Origin: Herbaspirillum sp. meg3 | GTDB lineage: Bacteria; Pseudomonadota; Gammaproteobacteria; Burkholderiales; Burkholderiaceae_D | Assembly (NCBI RefSeq): GCF_002257565.1 | Contig: NZ_CP022736.1 | Coordinates: forward strand, 1,798,001-1,862,000 | DNA: 64,000 bases | Direction of reading: 5' to 3' | Made by a program: the position numbers and the translations under genes | Shown here: positions 26,883 to 35,534 of the stretch, piece by piece | Numbering within the stretch: position 1 is the first letter of the stretch | How the letters are laid out: each line of letters opens with the position of its first letter | Notes under the pieces: generated by a model | Told to the model about the DNA's origin: nothing | Databases searched by the model: none | Seen by the model: only the letters and a program-made list of their open reading frames with translations

Positions 26883-28118
26883 TTATGCAAATGTATCTAC
26901 GAGACCTTGGCCACCGGTTGCGACAGGGCGGGGCACAACGGCAACATTGACGTCAGCTTCATCCGCGCCGAAACGTGCTGCGCCATTGCTGCGTGCCTGT
27001 TGCTGATTGCCGCCTTGCTGTTGATTCGGATTGCCGGAATTGACGGTTGCCTGACCAAGCTGGATGCCGGCCTGATCCATCATTTCGCGCAGCTTCGGCA
27101 TGGCGTTTTCAAGCGCCTGTTTCACTTCCGGTTGTGCGGTGATGAAGGTGGCGTCGGCGTGCTGGTTTGTCACGTGCAGAACGACTTGCAATGGACCCAG
27201 ATCCGGTGGATTGAGGGTCAGCGATGCGGTTTGCGTGCCGTTGGTGGCCATCCACAAAACCTTTTGTCCCACGGCTTGATCCCAGCCTTTGCCGCCTACC
27301 GTCGGGGCAAGGCGATCCACGGCTTGACCGGCGATCGCGGCTTGCTGGCTCACTGTCAGCGTCTGTTGCAGGGCAGGGACGACCGTGGCGGCTGTAGGTG
27401 CTGTGTCTGCAGGTTTAATGACGGCTTCAGGAGCTGCTTTCACCGCGCGCGCAGCATTGGCGGCGTCTTGCAGGTCGGCTTGAACGGCTTTGGTGCTGAC
27501 CGGCGATTCAGTTTGTGGCTTGTCAGCGGCAGAGCGCGCCTGGAAGACAGGCTTGTCCTTGCTGTCGGTGACGTCTTTGCTGTCCGACAGGCTGGACACG
27601 TCGAGCTTGCCACCTTTGCCATCATCCTGTTTTTGCAGGTCGGCCAAGTCTTTCTGGTCTTTTGCGTTGATGACCGAGATGCTCTTTTTGCCGCCTTTTT
27701 GATTGGCGAGAGCATCCATATCGGCGTCGGTTGTTTTCTTGGCGGCCGGCTGAACCGCGAGTTGACCCAGATTGGCAACCAACGCTAGCATTTGCGCCGA
27801 CGCTGCATCGGTGGTGCTTTGGTCGTCGGCGGCCTGATCTTCGTCGGTCTTTTCGTCTGTGGAGGCCGTCTTGGTGCTGCTATCCGAGCCGGATGCAGTG
27901 CTTGCAGGAGGTGTCGGCGTCGCAGGCTTGGCTGCATCGGCCGTATTGTCCTGCGTAGCGTTGTTTGGTTTGCTTTGGTTTTCGGTGTTGCGGTTGCTGA
28001 CTTCCTTGTTCAACACTTGGTTGAAAGGGACGTCGGCCGAGAAGGAATCGGCTTGCGTTGCCGGGCGTGCAGAATTCTGCATGCTCGCGACATTCAGTAT
28101 CGGCAATTGTGTGTTCAT
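26883..28118 (-). CDS. fliK: Flagellar hook-length control protein FliK
   Basis: Exported molecular ruler that measures the hook and switches export specificity at FlhB. It has 411 residues. The N-terminal and middle part is low-complexity and Ala/Thr/Asp/Lys-rich (about 30-250). The C-terminal FliK domain (about 290-385) contains LTLNPPDLGPLQVVLHVTNQ, with the LxPxxLGxxxV signature, and MMDQAGIQLGQATVN. It lies between fliJ and fliL. A second FliK-like gene is at 35521-36696. Confidence 0.92.
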   Translation of the reverse strand: MNTQLPILNVASMQNSARPATQADSFSADVPFNQVLNKEVSNRNTENQSKPNNATQDNTADAAKPATPTPPASTASGSDSSTKTASTDEKTDEDQAADDQSTTDAASAQMLALVANLGQLAVQPAAKKTTDADMDALANQKGGKKSISVINAKDQKDLADLQKQDDGKGGKLDVSSLSDSKDVTDSKDKPVFQARSAADKPQTESPVSTKAVQADLQDAANAARAVKAAPEAVIKPADTAPTAATVVPALQQTLTVSQQAAIAGQAVDRLAPTVGGKGWDQAVGQKVLWMATNGTQTASLTLNPPDLGPLQVVLHVTNQHADATFITAQPEVKQALENAMPKLREMMDQAGIQLGQATVNSGNPNQQQGGNQQQARSNGAARFGADEADVNVAVVPRPVATGGQGLVDTFA

Positions 28119-28156
28119 CGTTTCCGCCAGTCCTTGCTTACCGTTCTTACCGGTTA

Positions 28157-28597
28157 CTACCGTTTGTAAAACGTGATACGGGAAGCATGCTCGTCCGTCT
28201 GCTTCTGATCACGTCGACTTTCGCGCAACTGCGCAGTTTGTTTGGCGCGTGTCGCCAGCGTGCCATACGACATCCGCTTGCGTTCGCATGCCTGCCATGC
28301 CGCCCGAGCATCGGCGACACGTTGCTGCGCATTGCGTACTACGTCTTGCTGTCCGGAAATGGCACCGTCGATTTTTTCAATAAACAATTGAAAATTACGA
28401 TAGCTCATCGCCGTCAAACCAGATGATAAGCTTTCCTGAAAGCGCAAAGCATAATCATCACGATATTGTTCCAAAATAACAAGTTTCTGCTGTGCTTCTT
28501 CACTCGTACGTACAGCCCGGCCCAAGCGTTTTGTCGCTTCATCGGTTTCTTTGGTCGCCAATTCAATCAGCGTCTCGAGGGCAGAGGTCGTAGCCAT
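28157..28597 (-). CDS. fliJ: Flagellar export chaperone/stalk protein FliJ
   Basis: Coiled-coil stalk of the export ATPase that links FliI to FlhA. It has 146 residues, almost fully helical, with heptad-like leucines and charged residues and the FliJ-typical EEAQQKLVILEQYRDDYALR segment. It lies 37 bases after fliI in the fliFGHIJK run. Confidence 0.93.
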   Translation of the reverse strand: MATTSALETLIELATKETDEATKRLGRAVRTSEEAQQKLVILEQYRDDYALRFQESLSSGLTAMSYRNFQLFIEKIDGAISGQQDVVRNAQQRVADARAAWQACERKRMSYGTLATRAKQTAQLRESRRDQKQTDEHASRITFYKR

Positions 28598-28634
28598 GGT
28601 AGCTTTGATTATATTTTCCGGGCTAAGTGCTCAA

Positions 28635-30038
28635 TCACTGGAATAGAGCGGTAAGTTGCCCCAAGCTCTCAGTAACACCCGCTCTTTCCGGAATTCCCTG
28701 CTGCAAGAACGCTTCAATTCGCGGCAAAAGCTGGATTGCCTGATCCAAAATCGGATCGGTTCCGGCTGCGTAGGCGCCCACGCTGATGAGGTCGCGATTG
28801 CGTTGATAGCGGGAGTACAACTGTTTCAGCCGGCGCGTATCGCGCTGATGTTCCATGGAAGTAATGCTGTGCATGGCGCGGCTGATTGACTGTTCGATAT
28901 CGATGGCAGGATAGTGTCCGGCCTCGGCCAAGACCCGGTTGAGTACGATGTGGCCGTCGAGGATCGCGCGCGCCGCATCGGCGATCGGATCCTGTTGATC
29001 GTCGCCTTCGGTGAGGACGGTATAGAACGCGGTAATCGAGCCGCCGCCAATATCGCCGTTACCGGCGCGTTCCACCAGTGCCGGCAACTTGGCAAATACC
29101 GATGGTGGATAGCCTTTGGTGGCCGGCGGCTCACCGATGGCCAGTGCGATTTCACGCTGTGCCATGGCGTAACGCGTCAGCGAATCCATGATCAGCAGGA
29201 CGTTTTTCCCTTGATCGCGGAAGTATTCGGCAATAGCGGTCGCATAGGCGGCTCCTTGCAGGCGCATCAGTGGTGGTGTGTCTGCCGGGGCAGCGACGAC
29301 TACCGAGCGTGCGAGTCCTTCCGTGCCCAGGATCTGCTCGATGAATTCCTTGACTTCGCGTCCCCGTTCGCCGATCAGGCCGACCACGATGACGTCCGCA
29401 CTGGTATAGCGGGCCATCATGCCGAGCAACACGCTCTTGCCGACGCCGGAGCCTGCAAACAAGCCCATGCGCTGGCCACGGCCAACGGTCAGCATGCTGT
29501 TGATGGCGCGCACGCCGGTATCGAGGATATCGACAATCGGGGCGCGGCCCAAGGGGTTGGCGGCGCGGACATTGAGCGGCGCGGAATTTTCGGTATGCAG
29601 CGGGCCCAGATTGTCGAGTGGGCGACCGGCGCCGTCGAGTACGCGGCCCAGCAATTCATCGCCAACCGGCAGTCGACGGCTGTGTTCATCAAGGCGGCGA
29701 ACATAAGCGATCGGGCCTGTGCGCGGTGGTGGCTTGACCGGTTCCACCGGATAGACGCGGGTGCCCGGAACGATGCCTTCAACATCGCTCTGTGGCATCA
29801 AAAAGAGTCGATCATCCTGGAACCCGACGACTTCTGCTTCGATCAGGTTGCCATTTGGCAGTGGAACAGTGCAGGGGCTGCCGACCGGCAATTTGAGACC
29901 GACGGCTTCCATGACGAGGCCTGCCACGCGCGTGACGCGGCCTGAAATTTGGGGTGGCTCAGTCATCCCCACCAAGCCGCTGCAATTATGCAGATAAGCC
30001 TGCCAGCGGCTGAAGTGGGAGGGCATCGGCGAGTTCAT
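28635..30038 (-). CDS. fliI: Flagellum-specific ATP synthase FliI
   Basis: Export ATPase of the type III flagellar secretion system, related to F1 beta. It has 467 residues. The Walker A segment is GLFAGSGVGKSVLLGMMARY (about 176-195) and the Walker B region is VLLIMDSLTRYAMAQREIAL. The conserved EPPATKGYPPSVFAKLP and ITAFYTVLTEGDD blocks are present. It lies 42 bases after fliH. Confidence 0.97.
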   Translation of the reverse strand: MNSPMPSHFSRWQAYLHNCSGLVGMTEPPQISGRVTRVAGLVMEAVGLKLPVGSPCTVPLPNGNLIEAEVVGFQDDRLFLMPQSDVEGIVPGTRVYPVEPVKPPPRTGPIAYVRRLDEHSRRLPVGDELLGRVLDGAGRPLDNLGPLHTENSAPLNVRAANPLGRAPIVDILDTGVRAINSMLTVGRGQRMGLFAGSGVGKSVLLGMMARYTSADVIVVGLIGERGREVKEFIEQILGTEGLARSVVVAAPADTPPLMRLQGAAYATAIAEYFRDQGKNVLLIMDSLTRYAMAQREIALAIGEPPATKGYPPSVFAKLPALVERAGNGDIGGGSITAFYTVLTEGDDQQDPIADAARAILDGHIVLNRVLAEAGHYPAIDIEQSISRAMHSITSMEHQRDTRRLKQLYSRYQRNRDLISVGAYAAGTDPILDQAIQLLPRIEAFLQQGIPERAGVTESLGQLTALFQ

Positions 30039-30080
30039 CGTTGCACCTTTGAATGAGGGTTGCCGGGTGCGATCATGCTG

Positions 30081-30779
30081 CTACTCCAGCCAATCGAGTT
30101 GCTTGCTGAGCGATTCTGCGATACGGCGCCAGCGTGTCTGCATGGTGGCATCGACTTGGTTGGTGCCAGTTTCGATGCGGCAGCCGCCGCGATCAATTTC
30201 GGGATCTTCAACAATGCGCCAGCCATGCTGGTTGAGGTCGTCTTCCATACTTTCGCGGACCAGTGCTGCGTCGGCGGGGTGCAAGTACAGCAGCGCCGGC
30301 AATTGCAAACTGGGCAGCGAATGAATGGCAGCGCTGATGGTCGGCAGAATCAGTTCCGGCTTGACCTTCAGGGCGGTCTTGAGCATGGCTTTGGACAAGT
30401 CCAGGCCGAGGTTGAGCAGCTCCGGCGCCATGCTTTCACTGCATTGCGCTACTTCAGTGCCGAATGAGACGGCAATCTGACGCAAATGCTGGATGGTTTC
30501 GTTGACTTCCTGCTGGCCTTGCTGCAAACCAGCCATGTAGCCTTCCTGGCGACCTGCTTGCAATCCTTGTTGCTGGCCTTCGGCATAGCCTTCCTGGCGT
30601 GCCTGTTCGCGGATAGCGTCGAGTTCTTCTGCCGTCAGTGACGGCGGTGGTGGCGGTTCATCAAGGAGCTCTTCTTCCGTCGGCGGAGGCAATTCCTCTG
30701 CTTCGTCGAAGGACGCCAGTTCCCAACGCTGATAAGGCGTCATCTGTTCTTTGGGAATGATGTTGTTTCGTGATGCCAT
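30081..30779 (-). CDS. fliH: Flagellar assembly protein FliH
   Basis: Negative regulator and peripheral stalk of FliI. It has 232 residues. An N-terminal region with FliN-docking character (WELASFDE) is followed by a Glu/Pro stretch (about 28-50). A GxxxG repeat helix (EGYAEGQQQGLQAGRQEGYM, about 69-88) and a C-terminal V-ATPase E-like domain complete it. The glycine heptads are the FliH signature. Confidence 0.94.
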   Translation of the reverse strand: MASRNNIIPKEQMTPYQRWELASFDEAEELPPPTEEELLDEPPPPPSLTAEELDAIREQARQEGYAEGQQQGLQAGRQEGYMAGLQQGQQEVNETIQHLRQIAVSFGTEVAQCSESMAPELLNLGLDLSKAMLKTALKVKPELILPTISAAIHSLPSLQLPALLYLHPADAALVRESMEDDLNQHGWRIVEDPEIDRGGCRIETGTNQVDATMQTRWRRIAESLSKQLDWLE

Positions 30780-30856
30780 TTCAGATCCGGTAAAGCTGGG
30801 TGGTCACAACTGATGCGATGCGTCCGGGTAGGGCGCACGCATCGGTCGTGGCGACC

Positions 30857-31852
30857 TTAAATGAACGCATCTTCGCCCTTGGCGCCGAGCACGATCTGAC
30901 CTTCGTCGGCCAGGCGACGAACAATTTGCAGAATGGCCTTTTGTTGCGCGTCGACTTCCGACAGACGCACAGGGCCTTTGGATTCCAGATCTTCGCGCAT
31001 CATTTCTGCAGCACGCTGCGACATGTTGCCGAAGATCTTGTCGCGCAGACCTTGCGAAGCACCCTTGAGCGCGACGATAAGCGATTCGGACTGGACTTCG
31101 CGCAGCAGCAGCTGGATGCCGCGGCCGTCGATGTCGATAATATTTTCGAACACGAACATTTCGTCCATGATCTTTTGCGCCATGTCTTCGTCGTAGGCGC
31201 GCAGATTGTTCATGACGGATGTTTCGTTCTCGCCCGACAAGAAGTTGAGGATTTCCGCCGCAGTGCGGATACCGCCCATTTGCTGTTTTTTCAGGCTTTC
31301 GTTGCCGGTCAGCAGTTTTGTCAGAACGTCATTCAATTCCCGCAACGCGGCCGGCTGCACGCCGTCGAGGGTTGCGATACGAAGGACTACGTCATTACGC
31401 AGGCGCTCCGTGAAGTTGTTCAGAATGTCGCAGGCGTGGTAGCGCTCAAGGTGGACCAGGATGGTCGCAATGATCTGCGGGTGTTCGTTGCGGATCAGTT
31501 CGGCGACCGACTGCGCGTCCATCCACTTCAGACTCTCGATACCGCTGGCGTCGCGGCCGCCGAGGATCCTGTTGAGCAGGGACGTGGCCTTGTCGTCGCC
31601 CAGCGCCTTGGTCAGCACGCTGCGGATGTACTCGTCCGAATCCAGGCCGAGCGAGGACGCCTGGCCGGTTTCGCCGACGAATTCGATCAGCACTTCGTTG
31701 ATGGCTTCGAAGCTGATGTTTTTCATGGCCGACATGGCGGCGCCAAGCTTTTGCACTTCGCGCGGGCCCAGGTATTTCATGACTTCGGCGGCCTCGTCCT
31801 CGCCCAGAGCGAGCATCAGGATGGCACCTTTTTCAACGCCTTCGTTACTCAT
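30857..31852 (-). CDS. fliG: Flagellar motor switch protein FliG
   Basis: Rotor protein that touches the stator and generates torque. It has 331 residues. The N-terminal FliF-binding domain is followed by the middle domain EHPQ motif (RNEHPQIIATILVHL, about 117-131) and a C-terminal domain with the charged torque helix near 280-300 (REDLESKGPVRLSEVDAQQK). The start overlaps the fliF stop by 8 bases. Confidence 0.97.
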   Translation of the reverse strand: MSNEGVEKGAILMLALGEDEAAEVMKYLGPREVQKLGAAMSAMKNISFEAINEVLIEFVGETGQASSLGLDSDEYIRSVLTKALGDDKATSLLNRILGGRDASGIESLKWMDAQSVAELIRNEHPQIIATILVHLERYHACDILNNFTERLRNDVVLRIATLDGVQPAALRELNDVLTKLLTGNESLKKQQMGGIRTAAEILNFLSGENETSVMNNLRAYDEDMAQKIMDEMFVFENIIDIDGRGIQLLLREVQSESLIVALKGASQGLRDKIFGNMSQRAAEMMREDLESKGPVRLSEVDAQQKAILQIVRRLADEGQIVLGAKGEDAFI

Positions 31853-33614
31853 TGTTCACCCATGTCTTAATGATGCTTGCCACCAGTTTAGGATCATTCT
31901 TGGCCCATTGCTTGGCGGTCTCAAGATTAGCCTTGTAAGCAGCGCGTTCGTCGAGTTCTCCAGCTTCGCCGGAGAGGTTGACCACGGCATCCGGATTGTC
32001 CGGATCGTACATGGCGGCAGCGGCAGCAGCGGCTTCGGCGGCTTCCGCTTCGGCGCGGGCCTGGGCTTCTTTCTCTTCCTTGCCGGTGATCTTCCAGATA
32101 ATCGGACGCAGAACACCGAAGTAGAGGTAGAGCAGCACCGCGGCCAGCAAGACGTATTTGCCGATTTCCTTGGCCAACTGGATCATGTCCGGCTGCTTCC
32201 ACAGCGGCAGTTCAGGCTCTGCATCGCTGTTGAATTGCGTATTGACAACATTGAGCGAGTCGCCGCGATCCTTGTTGTAACCCATCGCTTCTTTCACCAG
32301 GTCAGCGATCTGGCCACGTTCGGCTTCGGTCAACGGCTTCATGACGACCTTGCCGGTCTGGTCAACTGTGCGCTTGTAATTGACGACGACGGCAACTGTC
32401 AGACGCTTCACACCGCCCATTGGCTGCTGCACGTAACGTACGGTCTTGTCGACTTCGTAGTTGATCGTCGCGTCTTTATGCGACGTGCCATTGGTGGTGG
32501 CTGGGGTTGCTGCTGCAGCTCCGGCAGCGCCCGCTGCTGCGCCGGCAACCGGCGGATTGGTGATTGGCGCGGTGGCAGGAGCAGGAGGCTGATTGGTCAG
32601 TGCCCCAGGAACGCCGGAAGTGCTTGAGCTACCGTTTTGCGATTCGCTGCTTTGCTTGCTACGCACTGCAGCAGTATCGGCAGTCTGATTCGGCTTGTAG
32701 GTTTCGGCGGCTTGTTCGCTGCGCGAGAAATCGACGTCTGCGGTCGCTTCAGCGCGGACGTTGCCGTTGCCAACGATAGGGGCGATGATTGATTCGACGC
32801 GCTTGACGATGTCTTGTTGCAGATCCTGAACATATTTCAGCTGGGTCGGATCCAGGCTGTTACCGGGCTGCTTGGTCGTCGTATCGGAGAGCAGGTTGCC
32901 GTTTTGGTCAACAATGGTGACGGCTTTGGGTGACAGTTCGGGGACGCTGCTGGCTACCAGATGCACGATGGCGCTGACTTGCTGTGGATCCAGCATGCGG
33001 CCTGGGTAGAGGCTCAGAATGACCGACGCAGTCGGCTTTTGCTGATCGCGGACGAAGACGGAGGCTTTGGGCAGGGCCAGATGGATGCGGGCTGCCTGTA
33101 CGGCTGAAAGGGATTGGATCGAGCGCGCCAGTTCACCTTCGAGAGCGCGTTGGAAATTGACTTGTTCCAGGAACTGGGAAACCCCGAGTTTCTGGTTTTC
33201 CATCAGTTCAAAACCAACATTGCCGCCCTTGGGCAGACCCTGTGCGGCCAGCTTCAGACGGGCATCGTGCACCATGGTTTCCGGAACCAGGATCGCGCTG
33301 CCGCCTTCGGAATACTTGTAAGGGACGTTCATCTGCTGCAACGAGGCAACAATGGCGCCGCCGTCACGGTCAGAGAAATTGGAGAACAAAACACGATATT
33401 CGGTCTTCTGGCTCCACATCCAGATACCGATCATGAGTGCAATGACGGCCGCTGCTGCGACCATCAGCAAAACGCGACGTCCCTGTGGCGACTGCGCATA
33501 GCCTACGACGCCGCTGCGTCGCGCTTCCTGTGACGATGTGTCGCCAGAAACCGCGCCTTCAGTGGCGGAGGTGTTGCCGTCGTTGGTCATCGTGCCGTCG
33601 GCTGCTACCGCCAT
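31845..33614 (-). CDS. fliF: Flagellar MS-ring protein FliF
   Basis: Builds the inner-membrane MS ring, the base on which the flagellum assembles. It has 589 residues. Two membrane helices lie at about 48-68 and about 470-490. The periplasmic ring-building domains contain EGELARSIQSLSAVQAARIH and LALPKASVFVRDQQKPTASV. A Ser/Ala/Pro-rich loop lies at about 310-360. The C-terminal FliG-binding tail is KQWAKNDPKLVASIIKTWVN. It is the first gene of the leftward operon, divergent from fliE. Confidence 0.97.
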   Translation of the reverse strand: MAVAADGTMTNDGNTSATEGAVSGDTSSQEARRSGVVGYAQSPQGRRVLLMVAAAAVIALMIGIWMWSQKTEYRVLFSNFSDRDGGAIVASLQQMNVPYKYSEGGSAILVPETMVHDARLKLAAQGLPKGGNVGFELMENQKLGVSQFLEQVNFQRALEGELARSIQSLSAVQAARIHLALPKASVFVRDQQKPTASVILSLYPGRMLDPQQVSAIVHLVASSVPELSPKAVTIVDQNGNLLSDTTTKQPGNSLDPTQLKYVQDLQQDIVKRVESIIAPIVGNGNVRAEATADVDFSRSEQAAETYKPNQTADTAAVRSKQSSESQNGSSSTSGVPGALTNQPPAPATAPITNPPVAGAAAGAAGAAAATPATTNGTSHKDATINYEVDKTVRYVQQPMGGVKRLTVAVVVNYKRTVDQTGKVVMKPLTEAERGQIADLVKEAMGYNKDRGDSLNVVNTQFNSDAEPELPLWKQPDMIQLAKEIGKYVLLAAVLLYLYFGVLRPIIWKITGKEEKEAQARAEAEAAEAAAAAAAMYDPDNPDAVVNLSGEAGELDERAAYKANLETAKQWAKNDPKLVASIIKTWVNNE

Positions 33615-33870
33615 GATTTCCCCTTGCGTGTGCCGCCGAGCTTGTGGCTTTGTATGATTTGCTTCACTGCTTCCCTACCCATATAGGTTTTTTGCTTAGT
33701 GTGGATTGTCCTGCCAGAGCCAAAATTTGATCTATGGAACAGAATGGCTATTTCCCCGCTTATTGTTGCGAGTCGCGAAGGATCGCGTGGTAATCTGCCG
33801 TTGTAGAAGCGGGAAGTGTGATTGCGGTGCGCAATCGTCTGTCGTGGAATTGAATTCGAAGAGGTGCAAA

Positions 33871-34224
33871 TTGGCCGTTAGCATGATTGATACTAGCAGA
33901 ATTGACGCAATGGTGGCGCAGCTGAAAGCCGCTGCTGCACGTGCGCAAGGCAACGTTGCTCCGATTGAAAGCATCACCGGAACCGAAAAACCTGCGACGC
34001 GCGTTGATTTTGCCTCTGTGTTGAAGAATTCTCTCGATGAGGTGAATTCTTCGCAGGAAAAAGCAGGGAAAATGTCTCAGAGCTTTTCCATGGGCGACGA
34101 CAACATCAATTTGTCCGATGTCATGATTGCCATGCAAAAGGCCAGTATTTCCTTTCAGACAACTGTTCAGGTCCGCAATAAGCTGGTTTCCGCTTATCGT
34201 GACATCATGACGATGCAAGTGTAG
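33871..34224 (+). CDS. fliE: Flagellar MS-ring/rod junction protein FliE
   Basis: Adaptor between MS ring and rod, and the first rod substrate exported. It has 117 residues from TTG 33871, chosen because GAGGTG ends 4 bases before it, the same spacing seen at flhG. An ATG at 33883 is the alternative (MIDTSRIDAMVAQ). The C-terminal INLSDVMIAMQKASISFQTT, followed by VRNKLVSAYRDIMTMQV, is diagnostic. The 256 bases to divergent fliF must hold both promoters; no clear consensus was found. Confidence 0.94.
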   Translation: MAVSMIDTSRIDAMVAQLKAAAARAQGNVAPIESITGTEKPATRVDFASVLKNSLDEVNSSQEKAGKMSQSFSMGDDNINLSDVMIAMQKASISFQTTVQVRNKLVSAYRDIMTMQV

Positions 34225-34295
34225 GTTGTTGGGCATGGAGGGCGGGGAGGAATATTTATGCTTCCGCTTTTCTGTGTTTCTTATGCCTTCTTGCA

Positions 34296-34325
34296 ATAAA
34301 AAAAGCTGCCATTGGCAGCTTTTTT
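34296..34325. terminator. Bidirectional terminator after fliE
   Basis: GCTGCC and GGCAGC pair around a 3-base loop, with a run of A on the left arm and T on the right. It serves fliE from the left and the ycgR-like gene from the right. Confidence 0.9.
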
Positions 34326-34405
34326 GTTTTGTACCAACAACTCGTTTGTGAGTATCGGTGAAGTTGTTGCATGTGAGAGGCGGGTGAACTGCCCGCCACA
34401 GGCGA

Positions 34406-35164
34406 TTACATCATGCCGGACGCTTTGGCGTTTTGTTCGCGCTCGAGCTTCGTAATGAAGCGCTGAATCGCGGCCAGAACGGCACGTGGAATGTCGACGA
34501 ACTCACAACCGAAACGATTGACTGTTTTACCGGAGGCCAATTTGACTTCCTTGCAGTCGCGAATCTGCAGTTTGACCGTGACAACAGTGTTGTCGGTCAT
34601 TTCCAGCGAGCAGTCTTCGTAAATGCGACCAAGGGTCGTATCAAGCAGTTTCTTTTCATCGGTGATGCCGATGCCGCCGGCGCTGATGTTGTTGAGCAGC
34701 GTGACGACCGTGGTGAACGAGCCGTCTTCGCGCGTCACCCGGAAAGTGCAGCGCAATGGCTTGGCGATAGGCGTCGCAATACGGAAATATTCACGGCGCT
34801 GCAGGCGCACCAAGCTTGCCGGAATAGCAATCTTGAGTGCTGGGCGCTCCTGATACAGGCACTTCTGGGCTTTATCGACGTTGAAGGTAATACGGATGTT
34901 GTTGTAGACGGCCTCGAAACCAATGCGATTGCTTTGCAGGATGCTTTCGTTGAGCATGGTGCTCGGTGCAGCGTCGATCACAACGCTGTCGTCGTCGCTG
35001 TCAATATCCAGAATCGACGTGATGATAGATTCCGAGCCACCCTTAATGAGCAGGCTCAGGAGCTGATTGCGTTCCATCATGCTGGTCAGCAATGACACAA
35101 TCTCCCGTCGGGAATGTACTCGAAACGGGCTGTCGTCTTTGATCTCGTCGTCGTTATTTGCCAT
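34406..35164 (-). CDS. ycgR: YcgR-type flagellar brake protein (PilZ domain)
   Basis: Cyclic-di-GMP receptor that slows the motor. It has 252 residues from ATG 35164. The N-terminal YcgR domain (about 10-120) is followed by a PilZ domain (about 125-245) carrying RREYFR, the RxxxR ligand motif, and NNISAGGIG, the (D/N)xSxxG motif. A further in-frame TTG at 35185 would add 7 residues but lacks a ribosome site. It lies at the end of the leftward fliC-fliD-fliST group, consistent with a motility role. Confidence 0.92.
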   Translation of the reverse strand: MANNDDEIKDDSPFRVHSRREIVSLLTSMMERNQLLSLLIKGGSESIITSILDIDSDDDSVVIDAAPSTMLNESILQSNRIGFEAVYNNIRITFNVDKAQKCLYQERPALKIAIPASLVRLQRREYFRIATPIAKPLRCTFRVTREDGSFTTVVTLLNNISAGGIGITDEKKLLDTTLGRIYEDCSLEMTDNTVVTVKLQIRDCKEVKLASGKTVNRFGCEFVDIPRAVLAAIQRFITKLEREQNAKASGMM

Positions 35165-35246
35165 CTGTGCGTCTATGCGTCTCAAATCAAAGGATGGAAG
35201 GATGAGTTTCCATCCCGAAGGGGTGTGTTGCTAATCTAACCCCTAA

Positions 35247-35534
35247 TCATACATCACTGTGATCCAATTGCATATTTTCAATGCGATACAACCAGGCTAA
35301 AAGTTCCGCAACGGCACGATAAAGCGCAGGGGGAATCTGCTGGTCCAGGTCAACCTGCATCAGCAAGGAGACCAGTTCTTTTGATTCGTGAATATAAACA
35401 CCGCTTTCCTTGGCGCGGGCGATGATGGCCTCGGCAACCAGGCCGCTGCCTTTGGCCACTACGCGGGGCGCTGCCTGGTTGGCATTGTAGGCTAGCGCGA
35501 CCGCGTTCTGGAGCGGGAGATTAGGTTTTTCCAT
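35247..35534 (-). CDS. Stand-alone FlhB C-terminal-domain protein (FlhX-like)
   Basis: A 95-residue protein equal to the cytoplasmic, post-cleavage part of FlhB/YscU. It begins PLQNAVALAYN where FlhB has NPTHYAVALRY, then VVAKGSGLVAEAIIARAKES and IPPALYRAVAELLAWLYRIE. It lacks the membrane domain, and the NPTH autocleavage site is replaced, so it cannot self-cleave. It overlaps the second FliK gene by 14 bases. It may compete with or stand in for the FlhB C-domain in the export switch (inference). Confidence 0.88.
   Translation of the reverse strand: MEKPNLPLQNAVALAYNANQAAPRVVAKGSGLVAEAIIARAKESGVYIHESKELVSLLMQVDLDQQIPPALYRAVAELLAWLYRIENMQLDHSDV

Noticed and set aside
26670..27788. 372-codon frame on the plus strand across fliL-fliK
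   Set aside because: Opposite to fliK; Cys/Leu/Arg-rich with no signal peptide logic or domain.
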